Shown here one piece after another: positions 44,892 to 55,492 of a stretch of DNA of 64,000 bases. Source of the stretch: an uncultured Flavobacteriales bacterium. GTDB lineage: Bacteria; Bacteroidota; Bacteroidia; Flavobacteriales_D; Parvicellaceae. Every line of letters begins with the position of its first letter. Position 1 is the stretch's first letter. The notes beneath the pieces were generated by a model. That model did not search any database, was not told the DNA's origin, and saw only the letters and a program-made list of their open reading frames with translations. The stretch spans positions 310,001 to 374,000 of the forward strand of contig CALSPA010000012.1 of assembly GCA_943788115.1 (NCBI GenBank), in the 5' to 3' direction. Made by a program: the position numbers and the translations under genes.

Positions 44892-47800
44892 ATGAAGTTT
44901 GTTTATAGATGTTTGTTCTTTGTATTGCTGTTCTTAACATCTATTGATGGTCATTCTTCTCATGTTTCTGGAGGAAACATTACATGGACTTGTACAGGGA
45001 CAAATACTTATTTGCTAACCTTAACTTTGTATAGAGATTGTGACGGTATCTCTATGCCTAATACCATTAATACTAACGTTACTGCTAATCCTACTTTTAC
45101 TTCTAGCTCTTTTTCAATTTCAAATTCATGTGGTTTGAATCCTACATTTACTGGTGCAACAACCTTGAATTTAGTTTCGAATACTGAAGTTTCTCAACTA
45201 TGCCCTCCTCAAATTGCTCAAAGTGAATGTAGCGGAGGAACCCTTCCAGGTATGGAGGAGTATGTTTATCAGACAGAAATAATTTTGCCTGATTGTGATT
45301 GTTGGACTTTTTCATACACCCTTTGTTGTAGAAATAATGCAATTACTAATCTTGCTAATCCAGCATCAGATTATTCAACCATTCAAAGCACACTTTGTAA
45401 CGGAAATGGTCCGTCTTGTAATAATAGTCCAGATTTTACAGCTCAACCCATTCCTTATATATGCAATAACACCCCGTTTTGTTATGATTACGGAGTAGTT
45501 GAACCAGATGGAAATACATTATCATATGCTTTTACTTCTGCATTAAATAGTGGTAACCCAAGTGGTTATTCTGCTGGTTATAATTTTAATGCTCCAATTC
45601 CAGGAATTACAATAGATCCATTAACTGGTCAAATTTGTTTTACACCAACTACAAATGGAAATTTTGTAGTTACAATAATGGTTACTGAATCAGATGCTGC
45701 AGGAAATGTAATAGGAACTTACATGCAGGATATTCAATTTGTAATTATGAATTGCCCAAACGCACCGCCTTCTGCACCAAATAATTTAACAAACGTAACC
45801 GGAAGTGGGTCTGTCACTGGAAATACTTCAATTCAGCTCTGTGAAAATGATAATTTTTGTGCAGAATTAGTTTTTACAGATGCTAATGCTGTTGATATAA
45901 TTACTCTTAGCTCAAATATTGCTGCAGTATTGCCGGGCGCAACAATAACTATTAATAACGGAAGTCCCGCTTCTGCCACTGTTTGTTGGACTGAGAATGT
46001 TGGAGGCCCTGCTTTTTATTCATTTTCTGTTGATGCAATTGACGATGCATGTCCCATTCCTGGAATTAATTCTTTTACAGTTGATGTTACTGTGCTGAGT
46101 GCTACTGATCCGGCTTGTTTTAACTGTAATTTAACAGCCAGTATTTTAGCACAAGATAACGTGAGTTGTAGTGGCTTAAATGATGGTTCATTGTCTGTAA
46201 CTCAATCTTCAGGAACGCCAAACTATCAATATTCTTTAGATGGTGGAATTTCATGGCAGAATTCATCTGTTTTTAATGGTCTTTCAGCAGGGAATTACAC
46301 AATTACAGTTGAAGATGCTACGCCTTGTCAGGCAACAGTTACGGCAACAGTTACTGAGCCAACACCAGTTAGTGTATCAATAAGTAATACTGTAAACACA
46401 ACCTGTAACGGCTCAAGTGATGGATCTCTAACGGCAGTTGGGTCAGGTGGAACCCCAAACTATCAATATTCGATAGATGGAGTAACATTTCAGAGTGCAG
46501 GAGATTTTACTGGTTTAACAGTAGGGAATTATACAATTACAGTTCAAGATGACAATGGATGCCAAAATACAGTAAGTGGAACAGTAACAGAACCTACATT
46601 ACTAACAGGTACTATAAATACAACAACAGATGCAACTTGTGGATTAGCAAACGGTTCATTTACAGTGCAGGGTGTAGATGGTACACCAGGGTACCAATAT
46701 TCAACAGATGGAGGTGTCTACGTGGCAAGCGTCTGGGACTTTTTCTGCAGTAAATGCCGGGTAATTATTTAGTAAATATCGAAGATGCAAACAATTGTGG
46801 AACTACGTTAAACGTAGTGATTAATGATTTAAGTGGAATAACGGCAAGTATAAGCTCACAGGCAGCCGTGTCATGTAATGGATTTAATGATGGAGATGTA
46901 ACGGTGATAGCAAGTGGAAGTACTGCACCGTATCAATATTCGATAGATGGAGTAACATTTCAGAGCACAGGAGCTTTTACTGGTTTAACAGCAGGTAATT
47001 ATACAGTTGTGTCAGAGGATGCCAATGGGTGTCAGTTTCCTGTTACAGTATTAATAACAGAACCTACATTGCTTACAGGATCCTTAGCTAACAGCACTGC
47101 TGTAAATTGTAATGGATCAAGTGATGGAGGTCTTACAGTTTCAGCATCGGGTGGAACGCCAAACTATCAGTATTCAATAGACGGAGTAACATTTCAAAGC
47201 ACAGGAGATTTCACAGGTTTAACAGCAGGGAATTATACAATTACAATTGAAGATGCTAACGATTGTCAGGCAACAGTTACGGCAACAGTTATTGAGCCAA
47301 CACCAGTTAGTGTATCAATAAGTAATACAGTAAACACAACCTGTAATGGATCAAGTGATGGATCTCTTACAGCTGTTCGGCGTCAGGTGGTACTCCAAAC
47401 TATCAATATTCGATAGATGGAGTAACATTTCAGAGCGCAGGAGATTTCACTGGTTTAACAGCAGGGACTTATACAATTACAGTTCAAGATGACAATGGCT
47501 GCCAAAGCACAGTAAGCGGAACGGTAACAGAGCCTACATTACTAACAGGTACTATAAATACAACAACAGATGCAACTTGTGGTTTAGCAAACGGTTCATT
47601 TACAGTACAGGGTGTAGATGGTACACCAGGGTTACCAATATTCAACAGATGGAGGAGCTACTTGGCAAGCGTCTGGGACTTTTGCTGCAGTAATGCCGGG
47701 TAATTATTTAGTAAATATCGAAGATGCAAACAATTGTGGAACTACGTTAAACGTAGTGATAAATGATTTAAGTGGAATAACGGCAAGTATAAGTTCACAG

Positions 47801-50800
47801 GCAGCCGTGTCATGTAATGGATTTAATGATGGAGATGTAACGGTGATAGCAAGTGGAAGTACTGCACCGTATCAATATTCGATAGATGGAGTAACATTTC
47901 AGAGCACAGGAGCTTTTACTGGTTTAACAGCAGGTAATTATACAGTTGTGTCAGAGGATGCCAATGGGTGTCAGTTTCCTGTTACAGTATTAATAACAGA
48001 ACCTACATTGCTTACAGGATCTTTAGCTAACAGCACTGCTGTAAATTGTAATGGATCAAGTGATGGAGCTCTTACAGTTTCAGCATCGGGTGGTACGCCA
48101 AACTATCAGTATTCGATAGACGGAGTAACATTTCAGAGCACAGGAGATTTCACTGGTTTAACAGCAGGCAATTATACAATTACAGTTGAAGATGCTAACG
48201 ATTGTCAGGCAACAGTGACGGCAACAGTTACTGAGCCAACACCAGTTAGTGTGTCAATAAGTAGTACAGTAAACACAACCTGTAACGGCTCAAGTGATGG
48301 ATCTCTAACGGCAGTTGGTTCAGGTGGAACCCCAAACTATCAATATTCGATAGATGGAGTAACATTTCAGAGTGTAGGAGATTTTACTGGTTTAACAGTA
48401 GGGAATTATACAATTACAGTTGAAGATGACAATGGATGCCAAAATACAGTAAGTGGAACAGTAACAGAACCTACATTACTAACAGGTACTATAAATACAA
48501 CAACAGATGCAACATGTGGATTAGCAAACGGTTCATTTACAGTACAGGGTGTAGATGGTACACCAGGGTACCAATATTCAACAGATGGAGGAGTTACTTG
48601 GCAAGCATCTGGGACTTTTTCTGCAGTAATGCCGGGTAATTATTTAGTAAATATCGAAGATGCAAACAATTGTGGAACTACGTTAAACGTAGTGATAAAT
48701 GATTTAAGTGGAATAACGGCAAGTATAAGTTCACAGACAGCCGTGTCATGTAATGGATTTAATGATGGAGATGTAACGGTGATAGCAAGTGGAAGTACTG
48801 CACCGTATCAATATTCGATAGATGGAGTAACATTTCAGAGCACAGGAGCTTTTACTGGTTTAACAGCAGGTAATTATACAGTTGTTTCAGAGGATGCCAA
48901 TGGGTGTCAGTTTCCTGTTACAGTATTAATAACAGAACCTACATTGCTCATAAGTAATGTCGTTACTAGTAACAATACACAATGTTTTAATTCTTGTGAT
49001 GGCGCTGTTGATATCTCTATTTCTGGTGGTTCATCTCCCTATGTTTTTTCATGGACTGGGCCTAATTCATTTTCTGAAATTACAGAAGATATCGGCAGTT
49101 TATGTGCAGGTACCTATGATGTTTTGGTAAGCGACAATAATTCCTGTACAACATCATTGTCTGTAACCATTAATGAACCTTCAGAAGTTTTACTTACTAC
49201 TAGTTCTGTTAATTCTAATTGTGGGCAATCAGATGGTGCGGTAAGTGTTTCAGCTTCTGGTGGAACAATTTCTACAGACTATAATTATGAATGGTACCAA
49301 GCAGGTTCGCTCATAGGCTCAACTGCTGTTTTACCAAATTTAGCTGCTGGATCTTATGATGTAGTTGTTATTGATGATAATAATTGTTCTGCTTCAGCTA
49401 ACCAAACAATAACTGATTTAGCTAGTGGAACAGCATCTGCTATTGAAGATGCTATGGCGTCTTGCTATGGCTTATGTAATGCTCAAGGAACTGCTTCTAT
49501 TTCTGGCGGAACAGCTCCTTTTACTTATTTATGGAATTCTGGCTCAACACCAACACAACCAACTACATCAGGACTTTGCCCTGGTTTAAATACGGTTACT
49601 ATTACAGATGGTATTGGGTGTGTGTCAGTAGCAACTTTAGTTATTAATGAACCAGATAGCATTAATGCTACAATAAATATAGTTAATGAAACTTGTGTTG
49701 GAGATTGTCAGGGTTCATTAGATGTAACAACTCTTGGAGGTACACCACCATATTTATATTCGTTTGATAATGGAGCTACATTTGGTAATGTAAGTTCACT
49801 AAACTCTTTGTGTGCAAATAATTACAACATTGAAATTAAAGATTTTAACGGATGCTCATACGCTATTAGTGTTGAAGTTTTACCTGGTATGCAATATTCT
49901 AATGCTACTATTTCTAATGTTGCTCCTGTTTGTGAAAATGTACCTTCTTTTATTTTAAGCGCTGTTGATCCTGGTGGTGTTTGGGTAGGTCCCGGAATAC
50001 AAAATAACGAATTTAATCCATTGGTTGTTGGAGATGGCGTTTATACCATTAGTTATGAAATATCTTCTGTATGTGGAGACACAGGTTATATTGATGTTGT
50101 TGTGAACCCTCTACCTGAAGTTTCTTTTGTAGCTGATATATATGATGGTTGCGAACCTCTCGAAGTGAATTTCACAAATACTGGTACATTAGGAATAAGT
50201 TGTTTATGGGATTTTGGTGACGGAGGAACTTCTTCTAATTGTGGTTTAGCAACAAATAATTATCTTTCAGCTGGCACATATGATGTTTCTCTTACAGTTG
50301 TAGATACCAACAATTGCGAGAGTTCATATATTGAATCAGCCATGATAAATGTTTATCCTTTGCCAGATGCAAACTTTACATTTACTCCTCAACCGACAAC
50401 TATTGTAGATCCTCTAATTAATTTCACTGATCAGTCTATTAATGCAAGTCAATGGAATTGGGATTTTCAAATTGGTTCTTCGATTATCCAAAACCCAACT
50501 TTCGATTTTGAAACTGCCGGAACATTTCAGGTTGAACTTCTTGTAACATCAATTTATGGATGTACAGATGTTGCTTATAATACTGTTTTAATTGAAGATC
50601 AATTTTTAGTTTATGTTCCTAATGCATTTACCCCTAATGATAATGGTGTAAATGAAATGTTTTTACCAGTTTTTTATGGTTTAGATCCTGTTAATTATGA
50701 TTTTTACATCTTTAACAGATGGGGGGAGCTTATTTTTGATGCTCACCATCCAGATATTGGATGGGACGGAACTTATAATGGGGTTAAATCTCCTGAAGGC

Positions 50801-50884
50801 GTGTATGTTTATAAGATTATTGCAAGAGATCAAATAAACGGAGAGATGCGAGAGTTTGTTGGTCACATTAATCTAATTAGATAA
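44892..50884 (+). CDS. Giant SprB-repeat adhesin with gliding-motility-associated C-terminus, frame errors in the repeats
   Basis: Surface adhesin exported by T9SS, about 1997 residues when the frame is restored. Signal peptide ending SIDGHS, then an N-terminal region (SHVSGGNITWTCTG, FSYTLCCRNNAITN, FCYDYGVVEPDGNTLSYAFT) found at the head of many Bacteroidetes adhesins. SprB repeats (pattern VTVEPT, CNGSSDGSLT, YQYSIDG, FTGLTAGNYTITVED) run from about 46150 to 49900, then PKD-like domains (CLWDFGDGGTSSNCG, PDANFTFTPQP). The last 90 residues are the type B CHU_C domain (VYVPNAFTPNDNGVNEMFLP, DGTYNGVKSPEGVYVYKI). The frame slips near 46740, 47390 and 47635, each within a repeat whose sister copy is intact. 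Confidence 0.9.
46360..48952 (+). repeat. Higher-order tandem repeat of about 936 bp in the adhesin gene
   Basis: Four distinct SprB modules of about 78 residues (starting PVSVSISNTVN, TGTINTTTDATC, SGITASISSQ and TGSLANSTAVNC) recur in the same order, giving 2.75 copies. Matching points lie at 46862, 47801 and 48737. Copies are almost identical at the DNA level, so they arose or were homogenised recently. Confidence 0.88.
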
Positions 50885-51197
50885 TTTAGGTTCTCTACTC
50901 ATTTTAAAAATAATTTCACCGCAATTAATTATGTAATTGTGGTTTAATTTATATCCTCTTATTATTGCCGGTATATGTTAGTGCTTTTATATATAAAAAT
51001 AAATTATATCGATTTTTAGTAAATGGAAGGACTGGTGAATTACAAGGTGAGAGATCTTACAGTTGGATTAAAATTTCACTTACTGTTTTGCTAATATTTA
51101 TTCTTGTCGGTGCTATTTACCTCTATTTAGAAATTAATAGTGGATAATTGTTTTTTCTTCTTGCTATGCTGTTAATTACAATGGGCCTAATTTACCT
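50885..51197. other. Stretch with no intact gene apart from a protein remnant
   Basis: The 313-bp gap between the adhesin and the DUF2071 gene holds the 60-residue fragment at 50965-51147. The rest is AT-rich with no promoter or RNA gene that I can support. Confidence 0.5.
50965..51147 (+). pseudogene. C-terminal remnant of a zinc-ribbon-type membrane protein
   Basis: The frame reads LPVYVSAFIYKNKLYRFLVN, GRTGELQGERSYSW, then one membrane helix (IKISLTVLLIFILVGAIYLY). The FLVNGxTGxxxGERxYSW pattern is the end of larger proteins that begin with zinc ribbons (often misnamed primosomal protein N'). The front part is missing here and only a TTG is available as start, so this is probably a truncated relic. 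A small functional protein cannot be ruled out. Confidence 0.45.
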
Positions 51198-51929
51198 TTA
51201 ATAAGGTATGCGTTTTAAGTGTTTTTCCCGCCATGATAACACTTGAACTCCCTTAGAATAGCTTATTTTGTGTGGTTCACCATTAAGTAACGTGTCGAAT
51301 CTTGGATAGTTGAAATCAATAACATATGTTTTAATAGCATTTGATGGCCACGCTAGATGATGGATCTCAAATTCGTTAATTTGATTTTTATGTTTTTGAA
51401 ACAAAGCATATCTTTCTGTTAACCAGCTGTCTAAGCTTGTTTTTTCTACTTGTTTTTTTTCAATTGAAAAGTTGATTTTTAAGTTCTCATTGTGTTGCTT
51501 GTTGTGAGATTCGAAGGAGTTGTGGCTTCTTTTTATTTTTGAATATCGATAAGGAAGTTTTGAAATTTTTCTAGCTACTAAACATGATAGTCTTTTAGCG
51601 GCTTCTATGCTTAAAAAGTAAACACCTGTTTTTCCGTTGGCTTTAACATATGTTCTAATATTAATTTCATGAAAATTTGAAATAGGGTTGAAATACGGTA
51701 AGTTTTTAGGTCTTATTTTCTCCATGGTAAATGCAACAACAGAAACCCAAGGCTTTCCTTGTAAAGTGTCAATTTGAAGTTCTTTTGGCACATACTTTTT
51801 TAGCTCGCTCAACTCCACTTCCCAGTGTAAGAAAATAGCATTGTTCCATTCTTGATAATAACTCCAGCTGTTCGCGGGAATTGGCCACGGTCTATGATCA
51901 GTAGAGCGTAGTATATTCTCAATATTCAT
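51198..51929 (-). CDS. DUF2071 (YqjF-like) family protein
   Basis: 243 residues, the family length, likely cytosolic. Family blocks: NNAIFLHWEVELSELKKYVP, LQIDTLQGKPWVSVVAFTME, NFHEINIRTYVKANGKTGVY, LTERYALFQKHKNQINEFEI and LAWPSNAIKTYVI. Biochemical role unknown. It follows the DUF6515-like gene in the same direction after a 20-bp gap. Confidence 0.85.
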   Translation of the reverse strand: MNIENILRSTDHRPWPIPANSWSYYQEWNNAIFLHWEVELSELKKYVPKELQIDTLQGKPWVSVVAFTMEKIRPKNLPYFNPISNFHEINIRTYVKANGKTGVYFLSIEAAKRLSCLVARKISKLPYRYSKIKRSHNSFESHNKQHNENLKINFSIEKKQVEKTSLDSWLTERYALFQKHKNQINEFEIHHLAWPSNAIKTYVIDFNYPRFDTLLNGEPHKISYSKGVQVLSWREKHLKRIPY

Positions 51930-51949
51930 ATAAGCTACTCATTTTAGTT

Positions 51950-52579
51950 TTATATACCAGGATTGCTAATTACTACAAGAATTTCTTCATTGTTCTCGTT
52001 TATGCTAGGCATGTAGTAAATTTCATCGAGCTCATAGTAGATTTCTCCATTAAAAGTTACGGTATTATATCCATCAGGCAATGATCCTATTTCTGCACCA
52101 ATTGGAGCTTGAACTACTTCATATTCATTTTTTGATTGTACATAGTATGTTCCGTAGTAGTAATAATAGGTTCTAGAACCTAAAATACATCTTCTATAAC
52201 CTATAGGTAAAACTTTTACTCTAACCCCAAATGGAGAGCGAATAACTACCCATTTATTACCTTTTGGTTTATACCAAACACCAGAGTTATATCTATATCC
52301 AAACCCTCCAAAGTTTATAGCTATTGCATTTTTATTCATGCTTGATACTAAAGCTCCTCTTCTTGGTAGGTGTTTGTAATGATGGTGTATCAATCTAGTT
52401 CTTTTAACTCTTTTTCTAGGTTTTTTAGCAACCACCACTTTTTTTCCTTTAGGGCCTTTGTGAACTAGGGCAACCTTGTTATTACTTCTTTTGTGAACAA
52501 TTTTTTTATTTTGAGCAGCTGAATCAAAACAAATTAATGTTATTAATAATGATAATGTAAGTAGAAATAATTTTTTCAT
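51950..52579 (-). CDS. Secreted Tyr-rich protein, DUF6515-like
   Basis: 209 residues with a signal peptide (FLLTLSLLITLICFDSAAQ). A Lys/Arg-rich linker (residues 25-70, KKVVVAKKPRKRVKRTRLIH) precedes beta segments GFGYRYNSGVWYKPKGNKWV, VRVKVLPIGYRRCILGSRTY and a YYYYYGTYYV run. The repeated 'G-x-x-x-LPxGY' turns are typical of the DUF6515 family. Cell-envelope location, function unknown. Confidence 0.7.
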   Translation of the reverse strand: MKKLFLLTLSLLITLICFDSAAQNKKIVHKRSNNKVALVHKGPKGKKVVVAKKPRKRVKRTRLIHHHYKHLPRRGALVSSMNKNAIAINFGGFGYRYNSGVWYKPKGNKWVVIRSPFGVRVKVLPIGYRRCILGSRTYYYYYGTYYVQSKNEYEVVQAPIGAEIGSLPDGYNTVTFNGEIYYELDEIYYMPSINENNEEILVVISNPGI

Positions 52580-52676
52580 GATTAAACTTTTTTATGGTTT
52601 ATTGTTTTGATGATGAAAAAGTTAAAAGGTTTAATGCTTATTTTTTATATTTATAGAAATCTAAAATTTTATTAAT

Positions 52677-52928
52677 ATGAATTCTAAAAAAATAATTTTA
52701 TCTCTTTTCATTGTCTTATGTGTTGGTATTTTTTCTTCATGTAAAAAATGTAAAGACTGTACGTGTCAACAAACTATTTCTCAAACTGGTATGCCTGACA
52801 TGAATCAAACAGTAGAAATGGAAGGTGTTTGTGATGAGGATTTAGAAGAAATTGAAGGTACTACTACTGTAACACAAAATGTTGGAGGAATAAATCAAAC
52901 TGTTGTTCAAACTTGTGAATGTAATTAA
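52677..52928 (+). CDS. Small Cys-rich lipoprotein (83 residues)
   Basis: Signal peptide with lipobox (FIVLCVGIFSSCKKC). The mature N-terminus has CKKCKDCTCQQ, five cysteines within ten residues, and the C-terminus ends CECN. Metal or disulfide binding is possible. It lies 58 bp before the DUF4476 gene on the same strand. Confidence 0.6.
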   Translation: MNSKKIILSLFIVLCVGIFSSCKKCKDCTCQQTISQTGMPDMNQTVEMEGVCDEDLEEIEGTTTVTQNVGGINQTVVQTCECN

Positions 52929-52986
52929 TTTTCAATTTTGGCATAATTTTAGCTAATAGCATTGAATTAATAATTAATAATTTAAA

Positions 52987-54228
52987 ATGAAAAAATATAT
53001 ATCTATTCTTTTACTATCCTTTTTTTTACTTAACCAATTTGTTGCCCAAACTAACAACGATATTGTTGTTTTTGCCGAAGACCCGATTCCGTTTTATTTA
53101 ATTTTAAATGGTGTTAAACAAAACGATAAAGCCGAAACTAATGTTAAAATAGTTGGCTTAAACATTGATAGAGCTAATCTTAAGGTAGTTTTTGAGAATA
53201 ATACAATAGCTCCCATTTCTAAAAATGTATGGTTAGCAGGAGCTGAAGGCCAGGAGCACGATAATATGATTGTAACTTTAAGAATTGTTAAAACTAAGAA
53301 ATCTTATAAGCTAAAATGGTTTGGAGAGGTTGAAAAAAATAATGTAACAACAGTAAACTCACAACCTCCTGTTGTAACCCAAACTGTTCAAAGCCCTCCT
53401 CCTACAACAACTACTGTTGTAACTCAAACTGTTCAAAGCCCTCCTCCTACAACAACCGTAGTTCAGGAGACTGTAACTACTACCACAACTACTGATACGC
53501 CTGAAAATGCTAATGTAAATGTTAGTATGGGCGGTGCTGGTATTAACATGAGTGTTAATGTTAACGAAAACACCAATCAACAACATGTTCAGCAAACAAA
53601 TACTAACCCAGATAATGTAAGTTTTAACATGAATGTTAATATAAATGATAATATGGGTGTTGAAAATAATGCAAATACTAATATGAACATGAATGTTAAT
53701 GATGGTATGGCTATTGAAGATGAGACTAATATGAACATGAACATGAATATGAATATGAATGTTTCTGACAATGACATGGGTAGTGTTAATTCAACATCAC
53801 ACAGCTCAACAACTACAACTACCACCACTACCACCACATCAGGTTGGGATGGAAATACTCAAACTAATACAAGTAATAGTACTAATAATAGTGGTTGGGA
53901 AAATACTTCAACATCTTCTAACTCAACACCTACATATGCTGTTGATTGTGAAGTTCAAAATTTAAATTCTATACTTAATGCTGTTGAAAATGAGAGCTTT
54001 AAAAGTGACAAGATGATGGTGGCAAAGCAAGCGACAAAAAACAAATGTCTCTCAGTTAATCAGATTAAGCAGGTAATGGATAAATTTACCTTTGATGATG
54101 GTAAATTAGAGTTTGCTAAATTGGCTTACTCAAAATGTTCCAACAAAGATGATTATTATATGTTAAATGAGACTTTTTCTTTTTCATCGTCTAAAAGTGA
54201 ATTAAACGAATATATTTCTAATCATTAA
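52987..54228 (+). CDS. DUF4476 protein with long Asn/Met/Thr-rich linker
   Basis: 413 residues with a signal peptide (ISILLLSFFLLNQFVAQ). An N-terminal beta-domain (residues 20-120, DPIPFYLILNGVKQNDKAET) precedes a low-complexity linker with repeats VVTQTVQSPPPTTT, MNMNMNMNMNV and poly-Thr. The C-terminal 90 residues are DUF4476 (ALNSILNAVENESF-like start, MMVAKQATKNKCLSVNQIKQ, FTFDDGKLEFAKLAYSKC). Periplasmic or surface; function unknown. It ends four bases past the stop of bioA in convergent orientation. Confidence 0.82.
   Translation: MKKYISILLLSFFLLNQFVAQTNNDIVVFAEDPIPFYLILNGVKQNDKAETNVKIVGLNIDRANLKVVFENNTIAPISKNVWLAGAEGQEHDNMIVTLRIVKTKKSYKLKWFGEVEKNNVTTVNSQPPVVTQTVQSPPPTTTTVVTQTVQSPPPTTTVVQETVTTTTTTDTPENANVNVSMGGAGINMSVNVNENTNQQHVQQTNTNPDNVSFNMNVNINDNMGVENNANTNMNMNVNDGMAIEDETNMNMNMNMNMNVSDNDMGSVNSTSHSSTTTTTTTTTTSGWDGNTQTNTSNSTNNSGWENTSTSSNSTPTYAVDCEVQNLNSILNAVENESFKSDKMMVAKQATKNKCLSVNQIKQVMDKFTFDDGKLEFAKLAYSKCSNKDDYYMLNETFSFSSSKSELNEYISNH
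53371..53455 (+). repeat. Direct repeat of 45-bp period in the DUF4476 gene
   Basis: Two near-identical units begin at 53371 and 53416, each encoding VVTQTVQSPPPTTT. In frame, so the linker can change length. Confidence 0.75.
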
Positions 54229-55490
54229 AATAATTCAAAACTTTCTTCAATTGCGCTGTATATTTTTTGCAGCTGATTTTTCGAAATCACAAATGGGGCG
54301 AGAATATAAACAGTATTTCCAAGGGGTCTTAAATAGACCCCTTTTTGCATGTAAAAATTAAATAGTTTATACCTTAACTCTCCATATCTTTTCATTTCAA
54401 CATTTAAGTCCAAAGCAAAAATTATTCCCTGCTGTCTAGTGCTTTTAACCTTTACATGGTATTTGATTTTGGAGTTAAATTCTTTATGAGAGTCAATTAT
54501 CATTTTAATGTTATTTTGAATTTCATTAGAATTTAATAATTCGATACTTGCAAGTGCAGCGGTGCAAGCTGTTGGATTAGCAGAGTAGGTGTGTCCATGA
54601 AAAAATCCTTTTTCCATTTTAGTGCTCAAAAAAGCATCGTATATATGTTCTGAGCAACTGGTTATTGCCATAGGAACTAAGCCACCTGTAAGCGATTTAG
54701 ATAGACAAATTATATCTGGTAGGTTAGTCATGTGTTCAGATGCAAAATTCTTTCCGGTTTTACCAAAACCAGTCATTACTTCATCTGCAATAGTTATTAT
54801 TTTATTGTCTTTAAAAATCTTTAATAGCTGATTTAAATGTTCTGCTTCATGCATTATCATTCCTGCAGCCCCTTGAACTAATGGTTCGTAAATAAAAGCA
54901 GCAACATCATTATTTTTTGTTAATGAGGTTATTTTGTTTTTTAAATCTTCAATATTTAGTTGAGTTGGAACAGGTATTCTTTCAACATCTATGAAAAATT
55001 TTTCAAAGGGTCCATTGTAAATGGATAATCCTGATACAGACATGGCTCCAAATGTGTCTCCATGAAAACTATCTTCGAAAGCAATTATCTTTTTTCTTTG
55101 CTCTTTATTGTTAAAGTGAAATTGAAAAGCCATTTTCATAGCAATATCAACAGATGTAGATCCGTTATCTGAAAAAAATAATTTTTGTTGATTTTTTGGG
55201 AGAATATTAATTAATGCTTTAGCAAGATTAGTAGCTGGTTCATGCGTGAACCCAGTGAAAACAACATGATCTAATTGCTTCATCTGTTGAAAAACTTTAT
55301 TTATGATGTAATCATTGCAATGACCATACATGCAGGTGTACCATGAAGCTATCCCGTCAATGTATTTATTACCATTAAAATCCTCTATGAACACTCCTTT
55401 AGCACTTTTAATGGGGATGTGTTCAGGGTAAAGTTTGTGTTGTGTTAATGGGTGCCAAAGATGATTTTTATCGATTTCATTTAAATCCAT
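54225..55490 (-). CDS. bioA: Adenosylmethionine-8-amino-7-oxononanoate aminotransferase
   Basis: Biotin synthesis, converts KAPA to DAPA with SAM as amino donor, PLP-dependent, cytoplasmic. 421 residues. HLWHPLTQHKLYPEHIPIKS is the typical opening. YIDGIASWYTCMYGH, FSDNGSTSVDIAMKMAFQFH, AFIYEPLVQGAAGMIMH and ITIADEVMTGFGKTGKNFAS contact the cofactor; the PLP lysine is in IICLSKSLTGGLVPMA. HGHTYSANPTACTAAL completes the fold. No other bio genes are nearby. Confidence 0.95.
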   Translation of the reverse strand: MDLNEIDKNHLWHPLTQHKLYPEHIPIKSAKGVFIEDFNGNKYIDGIASWYTCMYGHCNDYIINKVFQQMKQLDHVVFTGFTHEPATNLAKALINILPKNQQKLFFSDNGSTSVDIAMKMAFQFHFNNKEQRKKIIAFEDSFHGDTFGAMSVSGLSIYNGPFEKFFIDVERIPVPTQLNIEDLKNKITSLTKNNDVAAFIYEPLVQGAAGMIMHEAEHLNQLLKIFKDNKIITIADEVMTGFGKTGKNFASEHMTNLPDIICLSKSLTGGLVPMAITSCSEHIYDAFLSTKMEKGFFHGHTYSANPTACTAALASIELLNSNEIQNNIKMIIDSHKEFNSKIKYHVKVKSTRQQGIIFALDLNVEMKRYGELRYKLFNFYMQKGVYLRPLGNTVYILAPFVISKNQLQKIYSAIEESFELF

Positions 55491-55492
55491 AT

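Noticed and set aside
46559-48639. Alternative-frame proteins inside the adhesin repeats
   Set aside because: They repeat in step with the SprB modules and have no family features; shadows of the real frame.
53589-53837. Val-rich antisense frame in the DUF4476 gene
   Set aside because: Product of the Thr/Asn repeat codons on the other strand; not a gene.
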